Source: Rhodococcus pyridinivorans
Lineage (GTDB): Bacteria > Actinomycetota > Actinomycetes > Mycobacteriales > Mycobacteriaceae
Direction: 5' to 3'
Length of the DNA stretch: 64,000 nucleotides
NCBI RefSeq assembly: GCF_900105195.1
Contig: NZ_FNRX01000002.1
Span: 2,790,001 to 2,854,000, forward strand
Position 1 is the stretch's first letter. Each line of letters begins with the position of its first letter. The notes under the pieces are model-generated. The model saw only the letters and a program-made list of their open reading frames with translations, was not told the origin of the DNA and did no database searches. Positions 46,112-54,674 of this stretch are shown here, in pieces. A program made the position numbers and the translations under genes.

Positions 46112-47134
46112 ATGACCGCATACCCGAAGTTTCGAGCCGCCGCAGTGCAGGCGGCTCCGGAGTTCCTCGACACATCCGCCACGGTGGACAAGGCATGCCG
46201 TCTGATCGCAGAGGCGAGCGCACACGGTGCTGAGCTGATCGCTTTTCCCGAGGTGTTCGTCTCGGCGTACCCCTACTGGAACTGGACCATGACGCCCGTT
46301 GAAGGGGGCCCCTGGTTCGAAAAGCTATTTCACGCAGCCATCGACATCCCCGGGCCCGAAGTGGCGGCCTTGTGCGCCGCTGCTCGCGCAGCCGATGCCC
46401 ACGTCGTCATCGGAGTAAACGAACGAGATCCGTACTCCTTGGGCACGCTGTACAACTCGGTCCTGTTCATCAGCAATACCGGTGAACTACTGGGCGTCCA
46501 CCGCAAGCTGGTGCCGACCTGGGCCGAGAAGCTGACCTGGGCCGGCGGAGACGGCAGCTCACTGCGCGTCTACGACACCGGTATCGGGCGACTCGGTGGA
46601 CTGGCCTGCGGGGAGAACACCAACACCTTGGCCCGGTTCAGTCTCCTGGCACAAGGAGAGCAGGTCCATGTCGCCAACTACATCGCCCTTCCAGTCGCAC
46701 CGGCCGAGTACGACATGGTCGAAGCCATCAAGACCCGCGCTGCTGCACACAGCTTCGAAGGTAAGGTTTTCACCATCGTCGCCTGTGCCGCGATCACAGA
46801 TCAGATCGTCGATACCGTGGCACACAACGAGGCCGCCCGCGCGCTACTCGAGCGTCCGCACAGTGCCTTCAGTGGCATCTTCGGTCCGGACGGGCGCCTG
46901 ATAACCACGCCCCTCATCGACGAGGAGGGAATCGTGTACGCCGACATCGACATCAATGCATCGATCCAACCCAAACAGATGCACGACATCATCGGCCACT
47001 ACAACCGGTTCGACATCTTCCAACTCAGCGTCAACCAGCAACCGCAGTCCAGCGTCGTCCTCAACAGTCACCAGGCACCTACCTTCCCACCTCCCCACTT
47101 CACGGAAGTTCCTGGCGAGACCGAAACGGCCTAA
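46112..47134 (+). CDS. Nitrilase
   Basis: 340 aa, AAGGA upstream of ATG 46112. The Glu-Lys-Cys triad is evident: AFPEVFVSAYPYW (Glu near 46), HRKLVPTWAEKLTWAGGDGS (Lys near 130) and GGLACGENTNTLARF (Cys near 164, in the CGEN variant of the CWEN motif). Hydrolyses a nitrile directly to a carboxylic acid and ammonia; arylaceto- or aromatic nitrilases have this length. First gene of the six-gene operon ending with the BtpA-like gene. In context it could convert an aromatic nitrile (for example a hydroxybenzonitrile) to the acid that enters ring cleavage (inference). Confidence 0.9.
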   Translation: MTAYPKFRAAAVQAAPEFLDTSATVDKACRLIAEASAHGAELIAFPEVFVSAYPYWNWTMTPVEGGPWFEKLFHAAIDIPGPEVAALCAAARAADAHVVIGVNERDPYSLGTLYNSVLFISNTGELLGVHRKLVPTWAEKLTWAGGDGSSLRVYDTGIGRLGGLACGENTNTLARFSLLAQGEQVHVANYIALPVAPAEYDMVEAIKTRAAAHSFEGKVFTIVACAAITDQIVDTVAHNEAARALLERPHSAFSGIFGPDGRLITTPLIDEEGIVYADIDINASIQPKQMHDIIGHYNRFDIFQLSVNQQPQSSVVLNSHQAPTFPPPHFTEVPGETETA

Positions 47135-47170
47135 GGGATTTCCGTACATTCATCGAACAAGGAGAATTTC

Positions 47171-48073
47171 GTGCGCTTTGTCAACTTCAGCTTCGGCACC
47201 GACGGGGAACGTCATCTCGGAGTCGTCCTCGACGATGCTCTCGTCCTCGATCTTGTCCCCGCCCTGCAGTCGGTGATCGATGTTCCCAACGATCTACGCG
47301 ACTACATCGCCGCTGGCCCGGACCTGCACCGCCGGGTCGCCCAGACCATCGCCACCACCCAGTCCTGGCCCGCAGAAGCCACCCGTTCACTGGACGAAGT
47401 GGTGCTGCACGCCCCATTCCGTCCCGGCAAGCTCATCGGTGTCGGACTGAACTACGTCGAGCACGTCGAAGAATCGAGCCGATCCCTCGACACCGACGAG
47501 AACCTGCCGACGCGGCCGGTGCTGTTCAGCACACCGGGCACCGCGGTGATCGGCCCCGACGAGCCGATCCTGCACAACAGCGAGCTGACCGAACAGCTGG
47601 ACTGGGAATGCGAACTCGCCGTGATCATCGGCGACATCGCCAAGTCGGTGACCGAAGACGACGCGATGAACCACGTCTTCGGCTACAGCATCGTCAACGA
47701 CATCAGCGCCCGCGACCAGCGCCGCTCCGGGCAGTGGTTCTTCTCCAAGGGACAGGACAGCTACAAGCCCTTCGGTCCCATGGTCGTCACCGCGGACGAA
47801 CTCGGTGACCCCCACACCCTGCAGTTGTCGCTGACCGTCAACGGTGAGCAGCGCCAAAACGGAAACTCTCGGCACATGTTGTTCAAGATTCCCCAGCTCA
47901 TCGCCGATATCACCTCCGGAGTCACTCTCGAACCCGGCGATATCATCGCCACCGGCTCCCCTCAGGGCGTAGGTGCGGCGATGACCCCGCCGACGTACCT
48001 GACCCCGGGTGATGTCGTGGCCGCAACCATCGAAAAGATCGGCACCCTGGCCAACCCCGTCAAGGCGGTCTGA
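47171..48073 (+). CDS. Fumarylacetoacetate hydrolase family protein (probable maleyl/fumarylpyruvate hydrolase)
   Basis: 300 aa from GTG 47171 with AAGGAG. FAH fold C-terminal domain: FRPGKLIGVGLNYVEHVEES, LDWECELAVIIGDIAKSV (metal-binding Glu residues), GYSIVNDISARDQR, KGQDSYKPFGPMVVTADEL and LEPGDIIATGSPQGVGAAM. In gentisate pathways this family hydrolyses maleylpyruvate or fumarylpyruvate to pyruvate plus maleate or fumarate. The adjacent maleate isomerase favours maleylpyruvate as substrate. Confidence 0.9.
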   Translation: MRFVNFSFGTDGERHLGVVLDDALVLDLVPALQSVIDVPNDLRDYIAAGPDLHRRVAQTIATTQSWPAEATRSLDEVVLHAPFRPGKLIGVGLNYVEHVEESSRSLDTDENLPTRPVLFSTPGTAVIGPDEPILHNSELTEQLDWECELAVIIGDIAKSVTEDDAMNHVFGYSIVNDISARDQRRSGQWFFSKGQDSYKPFGPMVVTADELGDPHTLQLSLTVNGEQRQNGNSRHMLFKIPQLIADITSGVTLEPGDIIATGSPQGVGAAMTPPTYLTPGDVVAATIEKIGTLANPVKAV

Positions 48074-48075
48074 CC

Positions 48076-48843
48076 ATGACCACACCGGCATCCCCCCGCG
48101 CCTACCGCATCGGCCAGATCGTCCCGAGCTCCAACATCACGATGGAAACCGAGATCCCCGCGATGCTGCGCGCCCGCGAAGAGGTCGAACCCGAGCGCTT
48201 CACTTTCCACTCCTCGCGTATGCGGATGAAAGAAGTGACCAAGGCTCAGCTCGAAGCGATGGACGACGAGTCCGATCGCTGCGCCCTGGAACTGTCCGAC
48301 GCCCACGTCGATGTCCTCGGCTACGCCTGTCTGGTAGCGATCATGACCCGCGGCGCCGGGTACCACTGCACCTCGGAGAAGCGCCTGCACCAGGTGACCG
48401 TCGACAACGACGCCGAAGCGCCGGTGGTCACCAGCGCCGGCGCCCTGGTCGACGGGCTGAAGGTACTCGGTGCCCGTAAGGTCGCCCTCATCGCCCCGTA
48501 CATGCGCCCCTTGACCGAGCAGGTCGTCGACTACATCTCCGGTGAGGGCTTCGAGGTCACCGACTTCATCGCCCTCGAAATTCCCGACAACCTCGAGGTC
48601 GGCTCCCGGGACCCGATGGCGCTGGTGGACATCGTCGAACGGCTCGACCACAGTCAGGCCGATGTAGTCGTGCTGTCCGCGTGCGTACAGATGCCATCGC
48701 TGGCCGCCGTCCAGGTCGTTCAGGACCGAATCGGCAAGCCTGTGCTGTCCGCAGCCGTCGCCACCACCTACCAGCTGCTGAAAGAACTCGGCCTGAAGCG
48801 GTACGTTCCCCGTGCAGGCGAACTGTTGAACGGGAGCTACTGA
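48076..48843 (+). CDS. maiA: Maleate cis-trans isomerase (Asp/Glu racemase superfamily)
   Basis: 255 aa, ATG 2 nt after the FAH stop. Two active-site cysteines as in the Nocardia farcinica enzyme: Cys85 (GYACLVAIMT) and Cys203 (LSACVQMPSL); the N-terminal QIVPSSNITMETEIP binds the carboxylates. It isomerises maleate to fumarate without cofactor, feeding the TCA cycle. This defines the lower pathway as ring-cleavage product to maleylpyruvate, then maleate plus pyruvate, then fumarate. Arylmalonate decarboxylase is a relative, but its Cys arrangement differs. Confidence 0.9.
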   Translation: MTTPASPRAYRIGQIVPSSNITMETEIPAMLRAREEVEPERFTFHSSRMRMKEVTKAQLEAMDDESDRCALELSDAHVDVLGYACLVAIMTRGAGYHCTSEKRLHQVTVDNDAEAPVVTSAGALVDGLKVLGARKVALIAPYMRPLTEQVVDYISGEGFEVTDFIALEIPDNLEVGSRDPMALVDIVERLDHSQADVVVLSACVQMPSLAAVQVVQDRIGKPVLSAAVATTYQLLKELGLKRYVPRAGELLNGSY

Positions 48844-48844
48844 T

Positions 48845-49543
48845 ATGACCGCAGCCGGAGTGAAGAAACCCAAGCGTTCGACAACACTCGAACAGGCGTA
48901 CAACGCCATTCTCGAGTCCATCTGCAACGGTGATATCCCGCCGGGCGCTCCACTCCGGCTGCAAGAGCTGTCGACCACCCTGGGGATGAGCATGATGCCC
49001 ATCCGCGAGGCACTCCGCCAGCTCGAGGCCATCGGCGTGATCGAGATGACCCCCCACAAGGGGGCGCGGGTCCGAGAAATATCGACGGACGACCTCATCG
49101 ACACCTACCGGACCCGCATCACGCTCGAAGGCATCCTCTGCAGCCGCGCCGCCGAAAATTTCGACGCAGACGACGAAGCGGCGGCCCGCGAGGCATTGGA
49201 ACGGCAGCGCATCGCACTCGAAGACGGCGACATCATCGAGGCTCGCATCGCACACAAGGACTTCCACTACGCCATCTACCGCGCCGCCGGCTCGGTATGG
49301 ATGCTCCGCTCCATCGACCCGACCTGGCTCAACAGCGAACGCTACCGTGTCACCAGCGAACAGGATGGTGACCAACTCACCCTCCGCCGCGAAGAACACG
49401 AACGCATGCTCGCAGCGTGCGTTGCGCACCGGCCCGAGCAGGCCCGCCAAGCCTTGCGAACCCACCTGATCAGCACCGTTGCCCATCTGGACAAGAACTT
49501 GGCCAAACGCCTGGACATCCTTACCGCCGGGGCGTGCTGTTGA
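48845..49543 (+). CDS. GntR/FadR-type transcriptional regulator
   Basis: 232 aa, start 1 nt after the isomerase stop. N-terminal winged helix (LEQAYNAILESICNGDIPPGAPLRLQELSTTLGMSMMPIREALRQLEAIGVIEMTPHKGARV, 15-75) and C-terminal FCD effector domain (DLIDTYRTRITLEGILCSRAA ... FHYAIYRAAGS ... REEHERMLAAC with histidine metal ligands). It most likely binds the four ATTTGATCAAAT palindromes and is released by a pathway acid, possibly the ring-cleavage substrate or product. Being inside the operon, it would autoregulate. Confidence 0.93.
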   Translation: MTAAGVKKPKRSTTLEQAYNAILESICNGDIPPGAPLRLQELSTTLGMSMMPIREALRQLEAIGVIEMTPHKGARVREISTDDLIDTYRTRITLEGILCSRAAENFDADDEAAAREALERQRIALEDGDIIEARIAHKDFHYAIYRAAGSVWMLRSIDPTWLNSERYRVTSEQDGDQLTLRREEHERMLAACVAHRPEQARQALRTHLISTVAHLDKNLAKRLDILTAGACC

Positions 49544-49560
49544 CCCAAGGCCGCTCCCCC

Positions 49561-50172
49561 ATGTACTCGATCGACCCGACCGCAGACTCATATACTCGCT
49601 TCGATCCGGCCGTGATGCGTGCTGCGGACTTCTATCACGTCCTGGCTGCCTCGGTGGTGCCGCGCCCCATCGCCTGGGTGTCGACGCGCTCGAGCGCCGG
49701 GATCTTGAATCTCGCCCCGTACAGTTTCTTCACGGTTGCCTCCACCAAGCCTCCGATCGTGCAGTTCAACTCGGTCGGGCACAAGGACAGCTGGCGCAAC
49801 ATCATCGAAACCGGTGAATTCGTTGTGAACATCGGGACCGAAACACTCATCGACCCCATTAATGCCACCTCCGAATCCTTTCCCTACGAGATCGATGAAT
49901 TCACCCAGGCGGGAATGAACCCCCACGACAGCGACGTCCTGGCTGTCCCTCGAGTTGCCGAAGCGCCGATCGCGTTCGAATGCGTCAAGCACACGATCGT
50001 GGAGATGGGAAACTGCTCATTGATCTTCGGACGCGTCGTCAACGTCGTTGTCGCTAGCGCCGTACTGGCCGACGACGGACTCCCCGACTTTTCCAAGGTC
50101 GCACCGCCGACCCGACTCGGACGTTCCGAGTGGGGCCTTGCCCCATCCACGGTGACACGCGTACGACCCTGA
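49561..50172 (+). CDS. Flavin reductase-like FMN-binding split-barrel protein
   Basis: 203 aa from ATG 49561 (an in-frame GTG at 49534 would add nine residues). Flavin-reductase domain: YHVLAASVVPRPIAWVSTRSSAGILNLAPYSFFTVASTKPPIVQF and NIIETGEFVVNIGTE, then RVVNVVVASAVL. Such proteins supply reduced FMN to two-component monooxygenases, or act alone on flavins. No partner oxygenase is visible in the cluster, so the target is unknown. Confidence 0.87.
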   Translation: MYSIDPTADSYTRFDPAVMRAADFYHVLAASVVPRPIAWVSTRSSAGILNLAPYSFFTVASTKPPIVQFNSVGHKDSWRNIIETGEFVVNIGTETLIDPINATSESFPYEIDEFTQAGMNPHDSDVLAVPRVAEAPIAFECVKHTIVEMGNCSLIFGRVVNVVVASAVLADDGLPDFSKVAPPTRLGRSEWGLAPSTVTRVRP

Positions 50173-50203
50173 CACCTCCAACGCAACCAGCAGGAGCATC
50201 GCG

Positions 50204-50896
50204 ATGCGCATATATCCCGTGATCCACGTCCACGATCTCGACCAAGTGTCCGAACAAGTCGAGGTCGCTCGTCGCCATCCCATTTCCGGGGTCTTCCTCA
50301 TCGACCACGACGCAGATGACATCCGCCTGGCCCGATGCATCGATCACGTCCGCCTGAAGCAACCCGACATCTTCCTGGGCGCAAACGTCATTCGCCGCAG
50401 CGCAACTGAGGCACTGAACATCCTCGCACCGCACTTTCCTGGCGGTATTCCTCTCGACGCCATCTGGACCGACAACGCCGGCGTCTCCCTCGACGGCGAC
50501 GACCACGAGTTCCATTCACTCCACTCAGCACGAGAACGAACCGGATGGACCGGACTGCACTTCGGCGGCATCGCCTTCAAATACCAGACCCCCGTCTCGG
50601 AGACCGACCTTCCACGCCTGGGCGAACTCGCACGCCGCCACGTCGATGTCCCCACCACCTCCGGACCCGGTACAGGACTAGCCGCCGACACTCACAAACT
50701 CGAGGCCCTTCGCGAGGGACTCCACAACCATCCGCTCGCCTTGGCCAGCGGTGTCACGCCGGACAACGTCGAGTCATTCATAGGCCTTGTTGACCATATT
50801 CTCGTTTCCACAGGAATCGCCGACGACAACGACCGCATCGACTCCGGAAAGTTGGCGGCCCTACTCGAACGTTGCACTGTCGAACAAAGAAATTAA
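50204..50896 (+). CDS. BtpA-like TIM-barrel protein
   Basis: 230 aa. Repeating beta/alpha pattern of a small TIM barrel: YPVIHVHDLDQVSEQV, GVFLIDHDADD, IFLGANVIRRSATEALNIL, AIWTDNAGV, GLHFGGIAFKYQ, VDVPTTSGPGTGLAAD and LALASGVTPDNVESFIGLVDHILVSTGI, the last being the phosphate-binding end as in BtpA and phosphoribosyl-isomerase-like proteins. BtpA was linked to photosystem I stability in cyanobacteria; bacterial homologues probably bind a phosphorylated ligand. Role in this operon unknown. Last gene before the IS. Confidence 0.65.
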   Translation: MRIYPVIHVHDLDQVSEQVEVARRHPISGVFLIDHDADDIRLARCIDHVRLKQPDIFLGANVIRRSATEALNILAPHFPGGIPLDAIWTDNAGVSLDGDDHEFHSLHSARERTGWTGLHFGGIAFKYQTPVSETDLPRLGELARRHVDVPTTSGPGTGLAADTHKLEALREGLHNHPLALASGVTPDNVESFIGLVDHILVSTGIADDNDRIDSGKLAALLERCTVEQRN

Positions 50897-50947
50897 TCCT
50901 AATTCCGTCCCCGCGTAGACGGTGAAGCACCGAGCGTTCCCGCGTTC

Positions 50948-52317
50948 GGGTCTGTCAAGTTGACGGTGTAACTGGTTGAACTGTAGCTACTTTCGTCCAG
51001 CGGACAGGCGTCCGTCGAAGGTGATCTCGAAGGCGTTCAGTGCTGCCTTCCAGCGGTTGGACCAGCGTTGGCGGGCGGTGCCTTTGGGATCGAGGCTCAT
51101 GATGGCCAGGTACACGCATTTCAGGGCCGCGGCCTCGGTCGGGAAATGACCGCGGGCCTTGACGGCCCTGCGGATTCGGGCGTTGACACTTTCGATGGCG
51201 TTGGTCGTGTAGATGACCTGTTTGATGGCGTTGTCGAACTGCAGGAACGGCACGAACTCGGCCCAGGTGTTGGTCCAGAGCCGGATGATCGCGGGATAGC
51301 GTTTCTCCCATTTGTCGCTGAACTCGGCGAACCGGTCCAGCGCGGCCTGCTCCGACGGCGCGGTGTACACCGGTTTGAGGTCCTTGGCGATCTCGGCCCA
51401 GTCCTTGCGGGAGGCGTAGGCGTAGGTATTGCGGAGGAGGTGGACCACGCAGGTTTGCACGATGGTCTGCGGCCACACCTGCCCGATCGAGTCGGGCAGA
51501 TGCTTCAGACCGTCGCACACGACGATCAGCACATCCTGCACACCACGATTCTTCAGCTCCGACAACACCCGAAGCCAATACTTCGCCCCCTCCCCGTCGC
51601 CGTGCTCGCCGGCCCATAATCCGAGGATGTCGCGGGTGCCGTCCACAGTCACCCCCATCACGACGTAGATCGGCCGGTTGGCCACGTTGCCGTCGCGGAT
51701 CTTGACGTGGATGCAGTCGATGAACAGCACCGGATACACCGGGTCCAGCGGCCGGTTCTGCCACTCGGCCATGCCGTCCATCACCCGTTCGGTGATCGTC
51801 GAGATCGTCTGCTTGGACACCTCGGCGCCGTAGACCTCGGCCAGGTGCGCAGAGATCTCACCGGTGGTCAGTCCCTTGGCCGACAGCGAGATCACCATGT
51901 CCTGCACCCCGGTCAGCCGCCGCTGCCGCTTGGCCACGATCTTCGGCTCGAACGAGGACTCCCGGTCCCGGGGTACGTCGAGCTCGACCGGGCCGGCCTC
52001 GGTCAGCACGGTCTTGGCGCGTCTGCCGTTGCGGGAGTTGCCGCTGCCCCTGCCGGCCGGGTCATTCTTGCCGTAGCCGAGGTGGTCGTCCATCTCGCCC
52101 TCGAGGGCGGACTCCACCACCAGCTTGGTCAACTTCGCCAGCAACCCGCCCTCGCCGGTGAGCTGGAGGCCTTCGGCCCGCGCCTGATCCACCAGTTCCT
52201 GCAGCCGGGCATCGCTGGCACCCACAGGTGCCGAGTTCGATTCGTCCTCACGATCAATCACATCGGTCATGGTGGTGCATCTCCTTTCAGAGTTACACCG
52301 TTGTTCTTACAGTCCCC
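50948..52317 (-). mobile_element. IS256-family insertion sequence
   Basis: About 1.37 kb. Imperfect terminal inverted repeats of ~26 bp: 50948-50973 and the complement of 52291-52317, sharing a GGGxxxCTGT start and CGGTGTAACT at the inner end. The single transposase gene fills the element. I could not see a convincing 8-9-bp target duplication, so the exact ends are approximate. It sits directly after the BtpA-like gene and beside the right ~150-bp degenerate repeat. Confidence 0.85.
50987..52270 (-). CDS. IS256-family (Mutator) transposase
   Basis: 427 aa, ATG 52270 with GGAGATG upstream. DDE catalytic core: first Asp in PVLFIDCIHVKIRDG, second in VVCDGLKHLPDSI (with the conserved QTCVVHLLRNT helix after it), and Glu in YTTNAIESVNARIRR. 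N-terminal LLAKLTKLVVESALEGEMDDHLGYGKND is the characteristic family start. Full length and apparently intact, so the element may still be active. Confidence 0.95.
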   Translation of the reverse strand: MTDVIDREDESNSAPVGASDARLQELVDQARAEGLQLTGEGGLLAKLTKLVVESALEGEMDDHLGYGKNDPAGRGSGNSRNGRRAKTVLTEAGPVELDVPRDRESSFEPKIVAKRQRRLTGVQDMVISLSAKGLTTGEISAHLAEVYGAEVSKQTISTITERVMDGMAEWQNRPLDPVYPVLFIDCIHVKIRDGNVANRPIYVVMGVTVDGTRDILGLWAGEHGDGEGAKYWLRVLSELKNRGVQDVLIVVCDGLKHLPDSIGQVWPQTIVQTCVVHLLRNTYAYASRKDWAEIAKDLKPVYTAPSEQAALDRFAEFSDKWEKRYPAIIRLWTNTWAEFVPFLQFDNAIKQVIYTTNAIESVNARIRRAVKARGHFPTEAAALKCVYLAIMSLDPKGTARQRWSNRWKAALNAFEITFDGRLSAGRK

Positions 52318-52337
52318 GGTAGGGCGCCCTCATCTCC

Positions 52338-52487
52338 GCGTTTCCCCAGTTCAGGGTAGGTGCGCAGCGAGACGGGGTCGGAATTTCTGAGGATTCCGGC
52401 AAGTTCGCGAGAATCTCTGACGGACACGAAGTCGGAACGCCGCGGGTCCACGCGCTGCTGCACGACTGACAAGTTGGGCGAGAACCT
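52338..52487 (+). repeat. Degenerate ~150-bp direct repeat, right copy
   Basis: Collinear with 34507-34659. It lies 21 bp outside the IS, so the IS may have landed in or next to it. Confidence 0.65.
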
Positions 52488-52626
52488 ACAGCCTATTTGT
52501 GGATTTTAGGATGAGGTGCACTGCCCGTATCTCGTGACGGGAGATCCCCTCGTCTGCGCATTCCTTCAGATCGTTGGCGGTTCTCGGTGCGGGAGGCCCC
52601 CGGAGCGCACATCCGAATATCGGGGA

Positions 52627-53031
52627 TCATCGTTGTTCAACGCTACCGTTGGCGGCTTTCGGTGGTGTCTCCGATGAATGGGCCGGTGGCAAGGTGTGTC
52701 CAGCCCGGTAGTGGCTGTCGAGGAATCGACGGCGGTGCTCGTCGAGTACTGCTGCGTCCCGCAGGTCTCGGTCGTGTTGTTTCCGGGCGTGAGCGTGGCG
52801 GTCGGCGGTGTGGCGCTGCTCGGTCCGGTCGGCGGCATGGCCGGCCGTCCCGTCACGCAGAACGTGCGCGGCCGTGCGGTCACACGTGATCAGTACTTGT
52901 CGGCAGGCCGAATGCACGGCAGAGCCCTGCCCGGCAGGACGAGATAGGTGTTGCTCGAATACCGCCAGCGGGACTCGGAGGAGGCGGTAATGGGTCCGCA
53001 GCACTGCCTCGATCATGGGGAGCATGGGCAT
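52627..53031 (-). CDS. Small hypothetical protein
   Basis: 134 aa from ATG 53031. Opens with MPMLPMIEAVLRTHYRLLRV, an amphipathic helix, then VFEQHL and a second helical stretch with ACRQVLITCDRTAAHVLRDG; the rest is His/Arg-rich and less ordered, and may be non-conserved. The N-terminal part looks like real coding sequence of Rhodococcus hypothetical proteins; I do not recognise a family. GAAAGG lies about 10 nt upstream. Confidence 0.5.
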   Translation of the reverse strand: MPMLPMIEAVLRTHYRLLRVPLAVFEQHLSRPAGQGSAVHSACRQVLITCDRTAAHVLRDGTAGHAADRTEQRHTADRHAHARKQHDRDLRDAAVLDEHRRRFLDSHYRAGHTLPPAHSSETPPKAANGSVEQR

Positions 53032-53239
53032 CGTCCGGCGCCTTTCGTTCAGCTGTGCAGATCCTCACCTGGAGGCGGATGGGTTCGTCGCGGGTCCGAA
53101 TCCCCGGTGGTCTTCGGTGTGCGGGTGTGATCCTCGGCTGGGAGCTGGTAGGACCGGATGAACGCTACGCACATTCAGGCCTGTCGTGGTGACACGGCAG
53201 CATCGCGAGGGTCTGTCGATGACCGAACACCTAGGTTGC

Positions 53240-53701
53240 TCAGGCTTGTTCGGTATTCGGTGCCACGGTCTTCTGCATGTCTTCGTACGCTCGATCGGCA
53301 TCGAGCATGGGCTCGATGATCAACAACCGGAGACAGGTTCCGTCCCGGCCGAAAACGTACATCTGGTTGCGTGGCTGATCCGGTGCCGGTCCGACGAAGT
53401 CGAGACCGTCCGGAGGATCGATACCTCGCTGGGAGATGCTCAGGGCATTCCAGTCGAAGGCGATCCGTTCGGTTCGTCCCAGGCGGGAGGTCAGTGCGGA
53501 GACCAGGTTGTGGAGTTCGGCGGTGACATTGTCGCCCCGCGGCCACCAGGCGCCGTCGACGCCGGCGGAGTGCTCGTCGGGGTCGCGCAGAAGCAGCCGC
53601 ACCGTGCGGGTCGGGGCGTCGAAGGGCTGTCCACCGTCGGCGGCAGCGCGGAAACGCCCCAGGTCACGATTGGTGAACAGGCGCCGCGGAAGTCTGCTCA
53701 T
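53240..53701 (-). CDS. DUF5994 family protein
   Basis: 153 aa from ATG 53701 with GGGAG 8 nt upstream; the longer frame to 53794 was rejected. Contains the DUF5994 core: RTVRLLLRDPDEHSAGVDGAWWPRGDNVTAELHNLV followed by RTERIAFDWNAL, MYVFGRDGTCLRLLIIEP and DADRAYEDMQK. Found widely in actinobacteria, function unknown, cytoplasmic. Stands alone. Confidence 0.8.
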   Translation of the reverse strand: MSRLPRRLFTNRDLGRFRAAADGGQPFDAPTRTVRLLLRDPDEHSAGVDGAWWPRGDNVTAELHNLVSALTSRLGRTERIAFDWNALSISQRGIDPPDGLDFVGPAPDQPRNQMYVFGRDGTCLRLLIIEPMLDADRAYEDMQKTVAPNTEQA

Positions 53702-54332
53702 GTCATACTCCCGTGTCGGGTCCGGATGGAGGCCGGTGCCGGCATCCGAGGTCCGTGGCGGCTGTCCACCGGACCCGGTACTCGCGACAATCACCGCGCA
53801 GTCGCCGAGGTCCGGCGGGGTAACGAGAGAAAGAGCGATCCGAGCGGATCCGGGCGTGGTGCAGCGTCATCGCGACGCTCCTGACTGGGCCGCAGAGCGG
53901 CCTGCTCATATCGACGGCGCCGACGAGACCGGGCATGGTCTCGCACTTCAGGCCCCGGCACCTTCAGCCTACCGTCACCACGGTCACGTGGTCGGGAATC
54001 GGCACACCGTGGCCCGGTACACCGCGAGAGAGCCCACGTGGCGGCCAGCGCACAGACCGCCAAGGCGCAGCGTCGGCCTGCGGGAGAGCCGGTCAGGTCG
54101 CATCCCTCGGCGGGACCTGCCCGTCCGGGGACGACACCACCGGCGGAAGGACCGTAGCGACGGCCCGCGCCGTAGCGACGGCCCGCGCCGTAGCGACGGC
54201 CCGCGCCGTAGCGACGGCCCACGCCTGCGACGGCCGTCTCGGCGCTGGATGCGGCCCGGCGAATTCTCCGATCCGGTGTGTGGGCACCGCCCTCAGGTAT
54301 CGAGGTGGGACAAGCGCGGGTGTGTGAGGTGG
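53702..54332. other. Region without a convincing gene; contains an 18-bp tandem repeat
   Basis: About 630 bp between two minus-strand genes. Long frames exist on both strands owing to high GC, but none has protein-like composition. The tandem repeat at 54153-54224 is the only structure seen. Confidence 0.5.
54153..54224 (+). repeat. 18-bp tandem repeat, four copies
   Basis: Four head-to-tail units GTAGCGACGGCCCGCGCC at 54153, 54171, 54189 and 54207; the fourth has one change. Being a multiple of three it would encode a repeated six-residue unit in any frame (GRRYGA on the minus strand), but no supporting gene is evident. Confidence 0.95.
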
Positions 54333-54674
54333 TCACGGGTGTCTCGGGGGTGAGCGTCGACGCGTACGCGTGCGTGGCCGGGCGGTGGTGTTCCGGTGCG
54401 GCCGATCGTGACCACGCACCAGCGAACACGGCAACGCGTCATCGCAGGGCACATCGCATCCCGGCACCGGGCACCGGTGGTCGGGCAGATGCACGAGGCA
54501 GAAGTAGTTGCCGCACCCCGCTTCGTCGTCCTCCTTACGCCCGAGGGGATTGTCCCCGCACAGATACCCGCGTCCCCGGTCGATCAGCTGATGGCACTGA
54601 GGATCGTCGCATTCGGCGGCGACTCCGTAGCCGGCTTCACGACCGTCGGGAAGGATGTAGTACACCAAACTCAT
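54333..54674 (-). CDS. Small cysteine/histidine-rich, probably zinc-binding protein
   Basis: 113 aa from ATG 54674 with AGGAGAG upstream. After MSLVYYILPDGREAGYG come ECDDPQCHQL, GYLCGDN, GCGNYFCLVHLPDHRCPVPGCDVPCDD and LPCSLVRGHDRPH: about ten cysteines and several histidines arranged as one or two zinc knuckles, reminiscent of small treble-clef or RING-like proteins. The last ~20 residues are arginine-rich. No family recognised. Confidence 0.6.
   Translation of the reverse strand: MSLVYYILPDGREAGYGVAAECDDPQCHQLIDRGRGYLCGDNPLGRKEDDEAGCGNYFCLVHLPDHRCPVPGCDVPCDDALPCSLVRGHDRPHRNTTARPRTRTRRRSPPRHP

Noticed and set aside
54153..54224. CRISPR array
   Set aside because: Units are contiguous 18-mers with no spacers and no cas genes nearby.
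53436..54353. 305-codon plus-strand frame
   Set aside because: Antisense to the DUF5994 gene and dominated by the 18-bp tandem repeat; no protein features.
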